Part shown: positions 46,057 through 54,226 of the stretch, piece by piece
Numbering within the stretch: position 1 is the stretch's first letter
Layout of the letters: every line of letters begins with the position of its first letter
Source: UBA10649 sp965227045
GTDB taxonomy: Bacteria; Actinomycetota; Actinomycetes; S36-B12
Assembly: GCA_965227045.1 (NCBI GenBank)
Contig: OZ245718.1
Location: 496,001 to 560,000, forward strand
Length of the DNA: 64,000 bases
Direction: 5' to 3'
Program-made: the position numbers and the translations under genes
The notes under the pieces: generated by a model
What the model was told of the DNA's origin: nothing
The model's database searches: none
Seen by the model: the letters and a program-made list of their open reading frames with translations, nothing else

Positions 46057-46068
46057 CCTCACAGGGTA
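46057..46068 (-). promoter_or_regulatory. Leaderless promoter of DUF151 gene
   Basis: On the minus strand TACCCT is followed by 6 bases and GTG 46056. It decides the start codon. Confidence 0.55.
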
Positions 46069-46095
46069 GCCCGCCCCGAAGATTCGCGCGTCGGG

Positions 46096-46821
46096 TCAGC
46101 CGCGTCCGCCGCGGGTGAGCTCGGCGCGGAGCAGTGCTGCATGCAGGTGGACGAACAGCGAGGCCAGCTCGCGGATGGTCTCCTGCTCGCGCTCGCGCCC
46201 GTCTCGGTCCCGTGGCTGGGAGTACGGCACGGCCATCTGCTCGACGAGGCCGGTCTCGCGGTCCGCGACCACCCTGAAGGGCCGCAGGTGCCGGGCCTCG
46301 ATGCCGAAGACGGACAGGCGTGATGCGATCGATGCGATGGCCAGCGCGTCCTCGTCGTAGTGACCGGCGGACGTTGCCCACACCAGGCCGATGCTCTCGA
46401 GCTGCGCGACGAACGTCTCGGGTATGCCCGACGCCTCGGCCAGCTCTTCGCGCGTCATGCGCACGCGACCAGCGCCTGGCCTGAAGTCATCGGGTTGCAT
46501 GCCATTTCCGGCGATGGGACTCTTCGGCGGTGCGTCGGGATCGGGGATGCCGTCGCCGATGTGGTCGCGGATAACCTTCAGCGGCAGGTACTGGTCGCGC
46601 TGGAGGGTGAGGACCGCGCGGAGCTGGTTGATGTCGTGCTGGCTGAAGCGGCGATAGCCGGAAGACGTCCGCTCGGGCGACACCAGACCCTCGGCCTCGA
46701 GGAATCGGATCTTGCTGATCGTGACGTCGGGGAACTCCTTGCGCAGCAGGCTGAGGACCTCGCCGATACTGATGGTGCCGCTCACGATTCCGTGGTCGGA
46801 CTCACCCATGCCCTCGGTCAT
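46096..46821 (-). CDS. ftsR: MerR-like regulator FtsR
   Basis: A 241-residue MerR-type regulator orthologous by order and sequence to Rv1828, called FtsR because it activates ftsZ in Corynebacterium. The winged helix is ISIGEVLSLLRKEFPDVTISKIRFLEAEGLVSPERTSSGYRRFSQHDINQLRAVLTLQRDQYLPLKVIRDHI. The C-terminal part has TREELAEASGIPETFVAQLESIGLV, a second HTH-like segment, and ends in a helical region. The ATG shares ATGA with the garA stop, so the two are coupled. Confidence 0.9.
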   Translation of the reverse strand: MTEGMGESDHGIVSGTISIGEVLSLLRKEFPDVTISKIRFLEAEGLVSPERTSSGYRRFSQHDINQLRAVLTLQRDQYLPLKVIRDHIGDGIPDPDAPPKSPIAGNGMQPDDFRPGAGRVRMTREELAEASGIPETFVAQLESIGLVWATSAGHYDEDALAIASIASRLSVFGIEARHLRPFRVVADRETGLVEQMAVPYSQPRDRDGREREQETIRELASLFVHLHAALLRAELTRGGRG

Positions 46822-47333
46822 GACGGGGCATCAAGTCCGAGCAGGAAGACGAAGCGGAACTTCCCGATCTGGACCTCGTCGCCGCCGTTGAGGCGCTGAT
46901 CCTCAACACGCACGCGGTTCACGTAAGTGCCGTTGAGGCTGCCGTCGTCGCGGATGCTCCATCCTTCGGCGCCGTACCGCAGTTCGGCATGGTGCCGGCT
47001 GACCGTCACATCGTCGAGGAAGATCCCGGCCTCGGGGGCTCTGCCGATGCTGACCGTTCCCGCCGTCGGCTCGAGGGTGAACTCCGTGCCCTCGCCCGGT
47101 CCGCGATGAACCACGAAGAGCGCGCTGCCGGAGGGCAGCTCGAACTGGCGACCTGAACCGACCGGGCTCATTCCGCCCGAGGTGCCGCCGCTGCCGGTGG
47201 AGATGATCGACGTGATGGAGCCGGTGTGCTCAAGGATCTCGAACGCCTCGGCGGTCAGCGGCGAGCCGCACGAGCCGCAGAACCTGTCATCATCCGCGTT
47301 CTCGTGCCCGCAGATCGCACAGCTGATTGCCAC
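46818..47333 (-). CDS. garA: FHA-domain protein GarA
   Basis: A 171-residue forkhead-associated protein. In mycobacteria GarA binds and inhibits 2-oxoglutarate dehydrogenase and glutamate dehydrogenase until phosphorylated by PknB or PknG. The FHA core is GTVSIGRAPEAGIFLDDVTVSRHHAELRYG and DDGSLNGTYVNRVRVEDQRL. The N-terminus differs from GarA: it has a zinc-ribbon-like CAICGHENADDDRFCGSCGSPL, and the Thr-rich segment HTGSITSIISTGSGGT takes the place of the ETTS phosphosite. Regulation by phosphorylation is therefore plausible but not proven. It lies between gcvH and ftsR. Confidence 0.87.
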   Translation of the reverse strand: MAISCAICGHENADDDRFCGSCGSPLTAEAFEILEHTGSITSIISTGSGGTSGGMSPVGSGRQFELPSGSALFVVHRGPGEGTEFTLEPTAGTVSIGRAPEAGIFLDDVTVSRHHAELRYGAEGWSIRDDGSLNGTYVNRVRVEDQRLNGGDEVQIGKFRFVFLLGLDAPS

Positions 47334-47337
47334 CGGA

Positions 47338-47721
47338 CTAGCCCTTCTCGACCAAGGCCTGGTAGTCGGCCGGAGTCAGCAGGCCATCGATCGCCGAGGG
47401 GTCGTCCGGGCGAAGCTCGACCATCCAGCCTTCGCCGTAAGCATCTGAGTTGACCGACTCCGGTGTTGCATCGAGGCCTGAGTTGGTGGCGACTACCTCG
47501 CCTGACAGCGGTGAGTAGATGTCGCTGACACTCTTGGTCGACTCAACTTCACCGCACGGTGCACCGGCGGCCAGCGCCGCGCCCACCGCAGGCAGTGACA
47601 CGTACACGATGTCGCCGAGGGAGTCCTGCGCGAAGTCCGTGATGCCGAACACGACGGTTCCCGAGGACGTGCTGCGCACCCACTCATGCTCGGCGGTGTA
47701 GCGCAACTCCTCTGGGTACAT
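47338..47721 (-). CDS. gcvH: Glycine cleavage system H protein
   Basis: A 127-residue lipoyl carrier that shuttles the aminomethyl group between GcvP and GcvT. The lipoylated Lys is in GEVESTKSVSDIYSP, and the family start YPEELRYTAEHEWV and ending GEGWMVELRP are present. ATG 47721 is chosen because GGGAGG lies 6 bases upstream. garA starts 5 bases after the stop, and gcvP lies further down on the same strand behind its own riboswitch. Confidence 0.96.
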   Translation of the reverse strand: MYPEELRYTAEHEWVRSTSSGTVVFGITDFAQDSLGDIVYVSLPAVGAALAAGAPCGEVESTKSVSDIYSPLSGEVVATNSGLDATPESVNSDAYGEGWMVELRPDDPSAIDGLLTPADYQALVEKG

Positions 47722-47761
47722 TTCAGGCCTCCCGGCTGCCACTCGTGTGATGCGTACGTGA

Positions 47762-48508
47762 CTACTGCGTCGTGCTCGGAACTGTAACGGAGATGCTCAA
47801 AGACTGAGCAGTCGAAGCCTCAAAGTCGGCACCGCGCGTGCGGACCGAGTCGGCGAGGCCACCTGGAATGCGCATGGCGGCGGCGAGGCCTTCCGGATCG
47901 CCGATCGCGAGGATCGTGATCGGAGCCGCCAGCGGTGCGCCGCTGACGACGATGCCGTCGGGGCCGTCGCCGAACCAGGTGTCGACGACGACCCGCGACT
48001 GCCCCACCTGGATGGCCTCGGCACCGGCGTCGCGCAGTTCCTGGACGGCGTCGAGGAGCACCGTCGAGTCGACCTGGCCACCAGTGTCCGTGATGGTGAT
48101 CTCCAGCCCCGGTCCACTGACGGGCGTCGTTCCCGCAAGAACCTCCAGAGCAGCCAACTGCCTTTGCGACTCCGCGAGTGCCTCGACCGTCGATCCTCGT
48201 TCGAGATCGGCCTGCAGGCCGGTCAGGCGCGCGGACTCCGCGTCGAGTCGCTCCTGACGAGCACCGAGGTCGTCGAGAATCTGGACGAGGTCCTCGGTGC
48301 GCGCATTGCGCCAGGGCTCATCGACACCGGGCCGGAATAGCGCGACCGTGACCAGGAGTCCGAGTATCAAGAACAGCAGGCCGATAACCAGGTGCGGGCG
48401 CCCGGGGGTGAACGCAAGCTGCCGGAGGACCGACCATCCCGAATCCTCCTCTGGCGCCTTCTCCGGCGAAGCGTCGCTAGGGGTCGCGGTGGGCTGCGGG
48501 TCGGTCAT
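47762..48508 (-). CDS. DUF881-family membrane protein (Rv1825 type)
   Basis: A 248-residue protein with an acidic cytoplasmic N-terminus, one membrane helix (LVIGLLFLILGLLVTVALF) and an extracytoplasmic coiled coil (QERLDAESARLTGLQADLERG). The DUF881 domain then contains GLEITITDTGGQVDS, LRDAGAEAIQVGQSRVV and ILAIGDPEGLAAAM. DUF881 proteins occur near cell-division genes in Gram-positive bacteria; their role is unclear. It is four bases from the sbp gene and has a paralogue on the other side of it. Confidence 0.87.
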   Translation of the reverse strand: MTDPQPTATPSDASPEKAPEEDSGWSVLRQLAFTPGRPHLVIGLLFLILGLLVTVALFRPGVDEPWRNARTEDLVQILDDLGARQERLDAESARLTGLQADLERGSTVEALAESQRQLAALEVLAGTTPVSGPGLEITITDTGGQVDSTVLLDAVQELRDAGAEAIQVGQSRVVVDTWFGDGPDGIVVSGAPLAAPITILAIGDPEGLAAAMRIPGGLADSVRTRGADFEASTAQSLSISVTVPSTTQ

Positions 48509-48512
48509 CGGA

Positions 48513-48845
48513 TCACGCGCGGAACAGGATGCGCCGGACTGCGGCCGCGTTAGCGAAGATTCGCATGGCGAGGACCACGACGACGCCTGTCGACATCTGC
48601 GCGCCCACGCCGAGCTGGTCTCCCAAGAAGACGAGGAACGACGCGATCAGGACGTTGGACAGGAAGCTGACGACGAAGATGCGCTCGTCGAACCGACGTT
48701 CGATCAGCGCGCGGAATCCACCGAAGACGGCGTCGATCGCGGCGACGATGGCGATCGGCAGGTAGGGCTCCAGCCAGATCGGCACGATGGGGTGCCACAG
48801 GATGCCGACCGCGACCCCCACGAGAAGTCCGATGAGAGCGATCAC
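48513..48845 (-). CDS. sbp: Small basic protein Sbp (DUF1290)
   Basis: A 110-residue membrane protein of the Sbp/DUF1290 family, conserved in Gram-positive bacteria next to cell-division genes. Three to four hydrophobic segments are visible: MIALIGLLVGVAVGILW, PYLPIAIVAAIDAVFGGFRA, IFVVSFLSNVLIASFLVFLGDQLG and the C-terminal VVVLAMRIFANAAAVRRILF. It overlaps the DUF881 gene before it by 4 bases (ATGA) and is sandwiched between two DUF881 genes, as in Mycobacterium Rv1823-Rv1825. Confidence 0.9.
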   Translation of the reverse strand: MIALIGLLVGVAVGILWHPIVPIWLEPYLPIAIVAAIDAVFGGFRALIERRFDERIFVVSFLSNVLIASFLVFLGDQLGVGAQMSTGVVVVLAMRIFANAAAVRRILFRA

Positions 48846-49687
48846 TGGCTCGCGCCTCCCCCGGCCGTTGTCGATGTCGCGAACCTGGGGCTGCGCAGTT
48901 CGCCTGCTGGCAACGCTATGTCACCGACCTGGACTTCGGTGACCAGTCCGTAGTCCGCCGACAGCCCGTCGAGCAGTCCGAGGACGCCCGAGTTCTCGCT
49001 CGCGGAATCCGTCGCGCCCACGGACGTGAGCACGTACGGGCGAGTGAGCGGCTGGTAGTTCACGAGGATCGCCTCGCCGGCTGCGCGGATCGCCGTGGCC
49101 TCGGTGAGCCGTTGATCGTTGATCGCGATCCCGGATGCCCCAGCTCGCCAGAGGGCGTTCACGATGTCCTGAAGGTCGCGGTCGAGAACGCGGTTCAACG
49201 AACCCGCCTCGGCATCTGGGGCGTCGTCGATCGTCACGACAAGGCCGCGTCCCGACAGTTCGGCGGTGGCCGCCTGCGCAGACAGTGCGCCGATGGACGC
49301 AGCACGGGCGGGCCCAGCATCGGACTCGGCGAGAAGACGGTCCTGCAGCGCCTGGACGTCGGACGACTGCTGGTCCACCACGGCCTGACGGGACTCCACC
49401 GATTCCGACAGCACCTGAACTCGATCGCTCAGCAGCCCGCGTGTCTGCTGGCGCTCATCGCTGGAGAGCCGGGTGTTCAGAAGCGAGGCGATGATGATGA
49501 GCCCTACGACCGCGGCGACCATCAGACCGATCCACGTCGACGGACGGCGTGGACTGACATCCGTGCGCGACGTGCGCGGCGGCACGTCGGCGTACTCGTC
49601 GACGGCCACGTCGGACAGGAACCTCTCGAGGATGCCGGGAACGTCGTCCGCATCGTCGATGGGGCGGACATGCGCCGCCCTGGTCAT
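48842..49687 (-). CDS. DUF881-family membrane protein (Rv1823 type)
   Basis: A 281-residue paralogue of the protein at 47762-48508. It has a longer acidic N-terminus (about 65 residues), a membrane helix WIGLMVAAVVGLIIIASLL, a coiled coil, and the DUF881 core with GRGLVVTIDDAPDAEAGSLNRVLDRDLQDIVNALWRAGASGIAINDQRLT. ATG 49687 is used because it shares ATGA with the pgsA stop; frames reading further upstream would overlap pgsA completely. The pair probably forms a complex with Sbp at the membrane, which is inference. Confidence 0.87.
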   Translation of the reverse strand: MTRAAHVRPIDDADDVPGILERFLSDVAVDEYADVPPRTSRTDVSPRRPSTWIGLMVAAVVGLIIIASLLNTRLSSDERQQTRGLLSDRVQVLSESVESRQAVVDQQSSDVQALQDRLLAESDAGPARAASIGALSAQAATAELSGRGLVVTIDDAPDAEAGSLNRVLDRDLQDIVNALWRAGASGIAINDQRLTEATAIRAAGEAILVNYQPLTRPYVLTSVGATDSASENSGVLGLLDGLSADYGLVTEVQVGDIALPAGELRSPRFATSTTAGGGASQ

Positions 49688-50256
49688 GCCGCGGCTCGCA
49701 GCGCCAGGGCTTGTCGCACGTATCCGACTCCGGCCCACCAGTACAGCGCTGTTCCCCACAGCGCGAACGCCCATCCGCACGCAAGAGCTGCCGTTCCGTA
49801 CCACGAGGGCAGCCCGCCCAACAGGAGCAGGGGGAAGCCCCACAACAGGCAGAAGGTGCCTGCCTTGCCGACGTAGGTGACGGGCAGGGCCACTCGGCCG
49901 CTGCGACGGAGCATGGGCACCAGGCACAGCAGCATCAGTTCCCGCGCCACGAGAATCGCCACGAGCCACCACGGGATGATGGAGCGGATCGCCAGGCCGA
50001 GCAGCGTGGCGGCGATGTACAGGCGATCGGCCAGCGGGTCGAGCAGGATGCCCAGCTTGCTTCGCTGGTTCAGGGCGCGAGCGAGCGCGCCGTCCAGCCA
50101 GTCCGTGGCGCTGGCGATAGCGAGCACGACGAATGCCCACACGTCCGCCTCGGGGACCAGAACAAGCCAGAGGAAGAGTGGAACCCCGAGCAGCCGGATG
50201 AAGCTGAGCGCGTTCGGAATCGTCAGTATTCGGTCGCTGGCCTCGGCCTCAGACAT
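49684..50256 (-). CDS. pgsA: CDP-alcohol phosphatidyltransferase PgsA-like
   Basis: A 190-residue integral membrane enzyme that joins a CDP-activated lipid to an alcohol; PgsA makes phosphatidylglycerol phosphate. The full active-site motif DG-x2-AR-x8-G-x3-D-x3-D is visible in DWLDGALARALNQRSKLGILLDPLADRLY. The start ILTIPNALSFIRLLGVPLFLWLVL is typical of PgsA, and about six helices follow. Mycobacteria have a second copy (PgsA2, Rv1822) at this same position, so this could be cardiolipin or phosphatidylglycerol-phosphate synthase. It overlaps the preceding gene by 8 bases. Confidence 0.9.
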   Translation of the reverse strand: MSEAEASDRILTIPNALSFIRLLGVPLFLWLVLVPEADVWAFVVLAIASATDWLDGALARALNQRSKLGILLDPLADRLYIAATLLGLAIRSIIPWWLVAILVARELMLLCLVPMLRRSGRVALPVTYVGKAGTFCLLWGFPLLLLGGLPSWYGTAALACGWAFALWGTALYWWAGVGYVRQALALRAAA

Positions 50257-51352
50257 GCTTGGTGGTCGCCGAGGGGTCGGCGCCCTCCTCGGCTGCCCCC
50301 TCTGGCACGACGTCGGCCTCGCCCTGAGGTTCCGGCGCGGTGTCGAACAACGTCTCGGCTACGGGGGCCTCGGCTACGGGGGCCTCAGCCGGAGGGGCCT
50401 CTGCAACGGCCGCGTCGTCCGCAGGCTCCGTTACTGCGGGAGCCTCGGTGACCTCGTCGTCGATGACGGCTTCCGCGAGTACCGCGTCCGCGAGGACGAT
50501 CGCTTCGCCTTCCGCTTCGGGCACGGTTTCAGTTGCTGTCGGCGCCTCGACCGCAGGTGCCTCCTCCGCGACCGCGGCGACGGCGGCGACTGCCGTGTCC
50601 TTGTCGGCGGCCTCGACTGCTGGCGCTTCGGCGGGCGCGTCAGCGGTTGCCACGAGGACCGGTGTGTCGGGCACGACCTCGACGACATCTCCCTCATGGC
50701 GCCCGCGACGGCCACGCATCCGCACCACCACGATGAGCAGGACGATGCCCGCGATCAGGAGCACGCCGGCCGCGATGGCCATGCCGAGCACCCACCTGGC
50801 AACCTGCGGGATCGCGAAGTCGATCGACATCACGAGCGGTCCGCTTGGCACGCCCGCCGGGTGCATGACGACCAGTGTCAACGGCCTGTCGTCCGGGACC
50901 GCGATCCCGGGGTTGCGGCCGACATCCTGCGCGAGCCAGAAGGTCTGGTCACGCGGCAGCGGCGGAATGAGTGCTCCGGGAACCTCGCGGGTGGTCCACT
51001 CGGAGCCGTCGCGCAGGGCGACGGCGTACGCGCTTCCCTTGACGAAGGTGTCGACATCGGGCGTCGCGGCCGCGCCGATGAACAAGATGTTGGACGGATC
51101 GCTGCCCTCACCGGTCGACACCGCTAGCCGGGTGGTGCCCAACTCGCCGATGTAGGGCACGGATGCCTGGTACCGGTCGACGTCGATGATCGTCGACCTC
51201 GCGTCCGGTCCGGGATCGATCGTGCCGGCATCGAAGCGCATCACGCCGTTCGAGTCGAAGGCGCTGTGAGCCCAGACCGCAGCGGTGGCGAGCGCTCCCC
51301 CGACTACGAGGAGCAGCACCGCGAGGATGGCGACCAGCACGCGCTTGACCAC
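50249..51352 (-). CDS. Membrane protein with Ala/Glu/Pro-rich tail, unknown function
   Basis: A 367-residue protein of no recognised family. An N-terminal helix (VLVAILAVLLLVVGGALATAAVW) is followed by an extracytoplasmic region of about 150 residues with WTTREVPGALIPPLPRDQTFWLAQD. A second helix (VLGMAIAAGVLLIAGIVLLIVVV) and a basic RMRGRRGRH come next. The last 150 residues are a cytoplasmic tail made of Ala, Glu, Pro and Val repeats encoded partly by tandem 15-bp units. It shares an 8-base overlap with pgsA, so it is the first gene of the pgsA-DUF881-sbp-DUF881 operon. AAAGGGAAG upstream supports GTG 51352. Confidence 0.8.
   Translation of the reverse strand: MVKRVLVAILAVLLLVVGGALATAAVWAHSAFDSNGVMRFDAGTIDPGPDARSTIIDVDRYQASVPYIGELGTTRLAVSTGEGSDPSNILFIGAAATPDVDTFVKGSAYAVALRDGSEWTTREVPGALIPPLPRDQTFWLAQDVGRNPGIAVPDDRPLTLVVMHPAGVPSGPLVMSIDFAIPQVARWVLGMAIAAGVLLIAGIVLLIVVVRMRGRRGRHEGDVVEVVPDTPVLVATADAPAEAPAVEAADKDTAVAAVAAVAEEAPAVEAPTATETVPEAEGEAIVLADAVLAEAVIDDEVTEAPAVTEPADDAAVAEAPPAEAPVAEAPVAETLFDTAPEPQGEADVVPEGAAEEGADPSATTKHV
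50354..50398 (-). repeat. Tandem 15-bp repeat in acidic tail
   Basis: Two identical units reading CTCGGCTACGGGGGC on the plus strand and a third, diverged one lie in frame. They encode the APVAE-type pentapeptides of the tail. Confidence 0.7.
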
Positions 51353-51418
51353 GACGACGTTCTTCCCTTTCTTAGTGCTGCCCGGAGACCTACTGCAACG
51401 TTACAAGTCGGGCCGCAA

Positions 51419-52165
51419 CTATCTGGACACCACGAGGTACACGGTCGCGCCGACCCCCACCAGGACGACGAGAGCACGCAGCACGTAGTTCGGCAGGAGC
51501 CGGCTGACTCGACCTCCCACGTACCCACCGGGAACCGATCCAATCGCCACGGCGAGCGCCGCCAGCCACACCACGGCTCCGCTGATTGCGAAGACGACCG
51601 CGGCCGTGAGGTTCGCGGTGGCCGCGAGGATGTTCTTCGCCGCATTCGAGCGCTGGGTGTCGGAGTCGTAGACCAGCCCGAGTACGGCCATGAGCATTAC
51701 TCCCTGGGCAGCGCCGAAGTAGCCCCCGTAGACGCCTACTGCTCCCGACCAGGGCCACAGCGCCCGGCGTTCGACCTGAGGTCGAGATCGCAGCCATCGG
51801 ACCACGAGTGGTTGCGCGGCGACGAGGACGGTCGCGCTGGCGACGAGCCAGGGAACGATGGAGGTGAAGACCTTGCTCGGCAGGGATACGACCAGCGTTG
51901 CTCCGATCGCCGCACCTATGACTGCTGCGATCAGCGGCTTGCGGAGTTCGGTCAACCTCTCGCGCAACTCGCGTCGATAGGCCCAGGCGGCGGCGAAGTT
52001 GCCCGGCGACAGGCCGGCAGTGTTTGTGCCGTTTGCGGATACGGGTGCGAGTCCCGCCGCTACCAGCGCGGGGTAGACGATCAGCGTCCCCGATCCGACC
52101 GCCGCATTGATGAAGCCGCCGGCGAAGCCCGCCGCGGCCAGCAGGGCGAGGGTGCTGAACTCCAC
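51419..52165 (-). CDS. TauE/SafE-family permease
   Basis: A 248-residue membrane protein of the sulfite-exporter TauE/SafE family with about eight helices. The repeated family motif is seen in AAAGFAGGFINAAVGSGTLIVYPAL and again in GAVGVYGGYFGAAQGVMLMAVL. Members export sulfite, sulfoacetate or other organic anions. Its GTG start is 5 bases from the end of the ABC ATPase gene on the same strand, so they are cotranscribed. The substrate is unknown. Confidence 0.9.
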   Translation of the reverse strand: MEFSTLALLAAAGFAGGFINAAVGSGTLIVYPALVAAGLAPVSANGTNTAGLSPGNFAAAWAYRRELRERLTELRKPLIAAVIGAAIGATLVVSLPSKVFTSIVPWLVASATVLVAAQPLVVRWLRSRPQVERRALWPWSGAVGVYGGYFGAAQGVMLMAVLGLVYDSDTQRSNAAKNILAATANLTAAVVFAISGAVVWLAALAVAIGSVPGGYVGGRVSRLLPNYVLRALVVLVGVGATVYLVVSR

Positions 52166-52170
52166 GTCGA

Positions 52171-52959
52171 TCAGCCTTGCGCCCGACGCGCGTGCCAGCG
52201 ACCGGCCTCGGACTGCACCTCGATGGGCAGCCCGAAGGTCTCGGTGAGGTGCGCGGAGGTGAGGACGTCGCCGAGGCGACCGGACGTGACCACCCGCCCG
52301 CCGCGCAGCAGCAGCCCATGGGTGAATCCCTCAGGGATCTCCTCCACGTGGTGCGTCACGACGATCTGGGTCGGTGCGCCCGGGTCCAGTGCCAGCCGTC
52401 GCATTCGCGAGACCAGGTCCTCGCGCCCGCCAAGGTCCAGCCCCGCTCCGGGCTCGTCGAGCAGGAGCAGTTCGGGGTCGGCCATCAGCGACCGTGCGAT
52501 GAGCGAGCGCTTGCGCTCCCCCTCGGACAGCGTGCCGAAGGTGCGGTTCGAGAATTCCTCAAGGCCCCAATCGACGAGCAGTCCCTGCGCACGTGCCAGG
52601 TCCTGCTCGTCGTACTCCTCGCGCCACCGACCCGTCACCGCATGCGCACCCGTCATGACGACGTTGAGGACGGCTTCGCGCGGCGGTATGTCGCCGGCGA
52701 GCGCGCTGCTCGCCCAGCCGATGCGCGTGCGCAGCTCGGACATCGACACGGCCCCGGGAACCTCGTCGAGCAACTCGACGCTGCCGGCGGTCGGGAACAT
52801 GAGGCCGGCGAGGATCAGCATGAGGGTGGTCTTCCCCGCACCGTTGGGGCCGAGAACCACCCAGCGCTCGCCCTCGTCGACCGACCAGGACACATCCGAC
52901 AGGAGCATTGAGGTTCCTCGGCGCACAGACACATCGCTCAGTACGACGACGCTCGGCAC
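52171..52959 (-). CDS. Stand-alone ABC ATPase
   Basis: A 262-residue ATP-binding protein: Walker A LGPNGAGKTT, signature LSEGERKR, Walker B ELLLLDEP with GAGLDLGGRE, and H-loop VVTHHVEE. The variant signature (SEGER) and the insert GDIPPREAVLNVVMTGAHAVTGRWRE resemble the ModF/YlmA-like group of ATPases found as single domains. No permease of its own lies next to it; the adjacent TauE protein is not an ABC permease. GTG 52959 is fixed by a leaderless promoter. Confidence 0.88.
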   Translation of the reverse strand: MPSVVVLSDVSVRRGTSMLLSDVSWSVDEGERWVVLGPNGAGKTTLMLILAGLMFPTAGSVELLDEVPGAVSMSELRTRIGWASSALAGDIPPREAVLNVVMTGAHAVTGRWREEYDEQDLARAQGLLVDWGLEEFSNRTFGTLSEGERKRSLIARSLMADPELLLLDEPGAGLDLGGREDLVSRMRRLALDPGAPTQIVVTHHVEEIPEGFTHGLLLRGGRVVTSGRLGDVLTSAHLTETFGLPIEVQSEAGRWHARRAQG

Positions 52960-52971
52960 ACCGCAACCCTA
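52960..52971 (-). promoter_or_regulatory. Leaderless promoter of ABC ATPase-TauE operon
   Basis: On the minus strand TAGGGT is followed by exactly 6 bases and GTG 52959. It is divergent from serB, whose own -10 candidate TACCGT (52997-53002) lies 9 bases before the serB ATG. Confidence 0.55.
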
Positions 52972-53011
52972 GGCGGTGCTCCATAGGTCGGCGCACTACC
53001 GTTGCCTCGAC

Positions 53012-54223
53012 ATGGACGCTGACCGCCGCACGCTGCTGATCACGCTCACCGGGAACGATCGGCCCGGCGTCACGAAGCGGTTGTTCTCCAGCCTGGAGCA
53101 GTTCCGCGTCAACGTTCTCGATATCGAGCAACTCGTCGTTCGCGGCCGCCTGATCCTCGCCGTCCTGCTCGAGGTCACCGGGGATGACTCCGCCATGGCG
53201 GCAGTTCGCACCGCGATGCGTCGTGCTGCCGCGGACCTCGACATGGACATCGAGACGGTTCCCGGGGCCGCCGAGGACGACGAGCGCCGACGCAATCGCA
53301 TCCACGTCACCGTGCTGGGCGCGCCCCTCACTCCGGGGGCGGTCGCCCACGTCGCGGCCGAGATCGCAGACCGGGGCGGAAACATCGACCGCATCCGGCG
53401 CATCGCGTCGTATCCGGTGACAGCGATCGTCCTCGAGGGGTCCGGCGTCTCCGTTGCGGACCTCCGTCGGCCGCTGGCCACGATTGCTGCAGAGCAGGCC
53501 GTTGACATCGCGGTGCAGGAGGCTGGGCTGGACCGTCGCGGCCAGTACCTCGTCGTGCTCGACGTCGACTCGACCTTCATCCAGGACGAGGTGATCGACC
53601 TGCTTGCCGACGAGGCGGGCGTCATGGCTCAGGTCGCGGCCATCACCGAGGCTGCGATGCACGGCGAGTTGGACTTCGAGCAGGCCCTGCGCGCCCGGGT
53701 GGCCCTGCTTCGCGGCCTTGATGAGGCTGCCGTCGATCGCGTCAGGGAGCGCATCACGCTGACGCCGGGCGCACGAACTCTGTGCCGCACCCTCAATCGC
53801 CTGGGCTACCGGGTCGCGCTCGTCTCCGGGGGGTTCACCTCGGTCATCGCACCGATTGCGGCCGAGCTCGGCGTCACCGATGTGCGGGCGAACACGCTTG
53901 AGGTTGTCGACGGCTTCCTGACCGGTGAGGTCATCGGACCGGTCATTGATCGCCTCGGTAAGCGCACCGCGCTCGAGGACTTCGCGCGCGAGTACGAGAT
54001 CCCCGCGCGGCGCACGATCGCCATCGGGGACGGCGCCAACGATGTCGACATGCTGGAAGCCTCCGGCCTGGGAATCGCGTTCAATGGCAAGGCTGCAGCG
54101 CGCGACGCTGCCGACACCGCACTCAATGTCCCCTACCTCGATTCGGTGCTCTTCCTGCTCGGGATCACGCGCGAGGAGATCGAGTCAGCAGATGCACGCG
54201 AGGACCTCGAAGCGCGAGGCTGA
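53012..54223 (+). CDS. serB: Phosphoserine phosphatase with two ACT domains
   Basis: SerB removes phosphate from O-phosphoserine, the last step of serine synthesis. The 403-residue protein has an ACT domain (LLITLTGNDRPGVTKRLFSSLEQ), a second one (HVTVLGAPLTPGAVAHVAAEIADRGGNIDRIRR), and a HAD domain whose nucleophile is Asp184 in VLDVDSTFIQDEVIDLLA. Later motifs are VALVSGGFTSV and IAIGDGANDVDMLEASGLGIAFNGK. ACT domains suggest feedback by serine, as in the mycobacterial enzyme. ATG 53012 follows a TACCGT hexamer by 9 bases; upstream codons have no support. Confidence 0.94.
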   Translation: MDADRRTLLITLTGNDRPGVTKRLFSSLEQFRVNVLDIEQLVVRGRLILAVLLEVTGDDSAMAAVRTAMRRAAADLDMDIETVPGAAEDDERRRNRIHVTVLGAPLTPGAVAHVAAEIADRGGNIDRIRRIASYPVTAIVLEGSGVSVADLRRPLATIAAEQAVDIAVQEAGLDRRGQYLVVLDVDSTFIQDEVIDLLADEAGVMAQVAAITEAAMHGELDFEQALRARVALLRGLDEAAVDRVRERITLTPGARTLCRTLNRLGYRVALVSGGFTSVIAPIAAELGVTDVRANTLEVVDGFLTGEVIGPVIDRLGKRTALEDFAREYEIPARRTIAIGDGANDVDMLEASGLGIAFNGKAAARDAADTALNVPYLDSVLFLLGITREEIESADAREDLEARG

Positions 54224-54226
54224 CGA

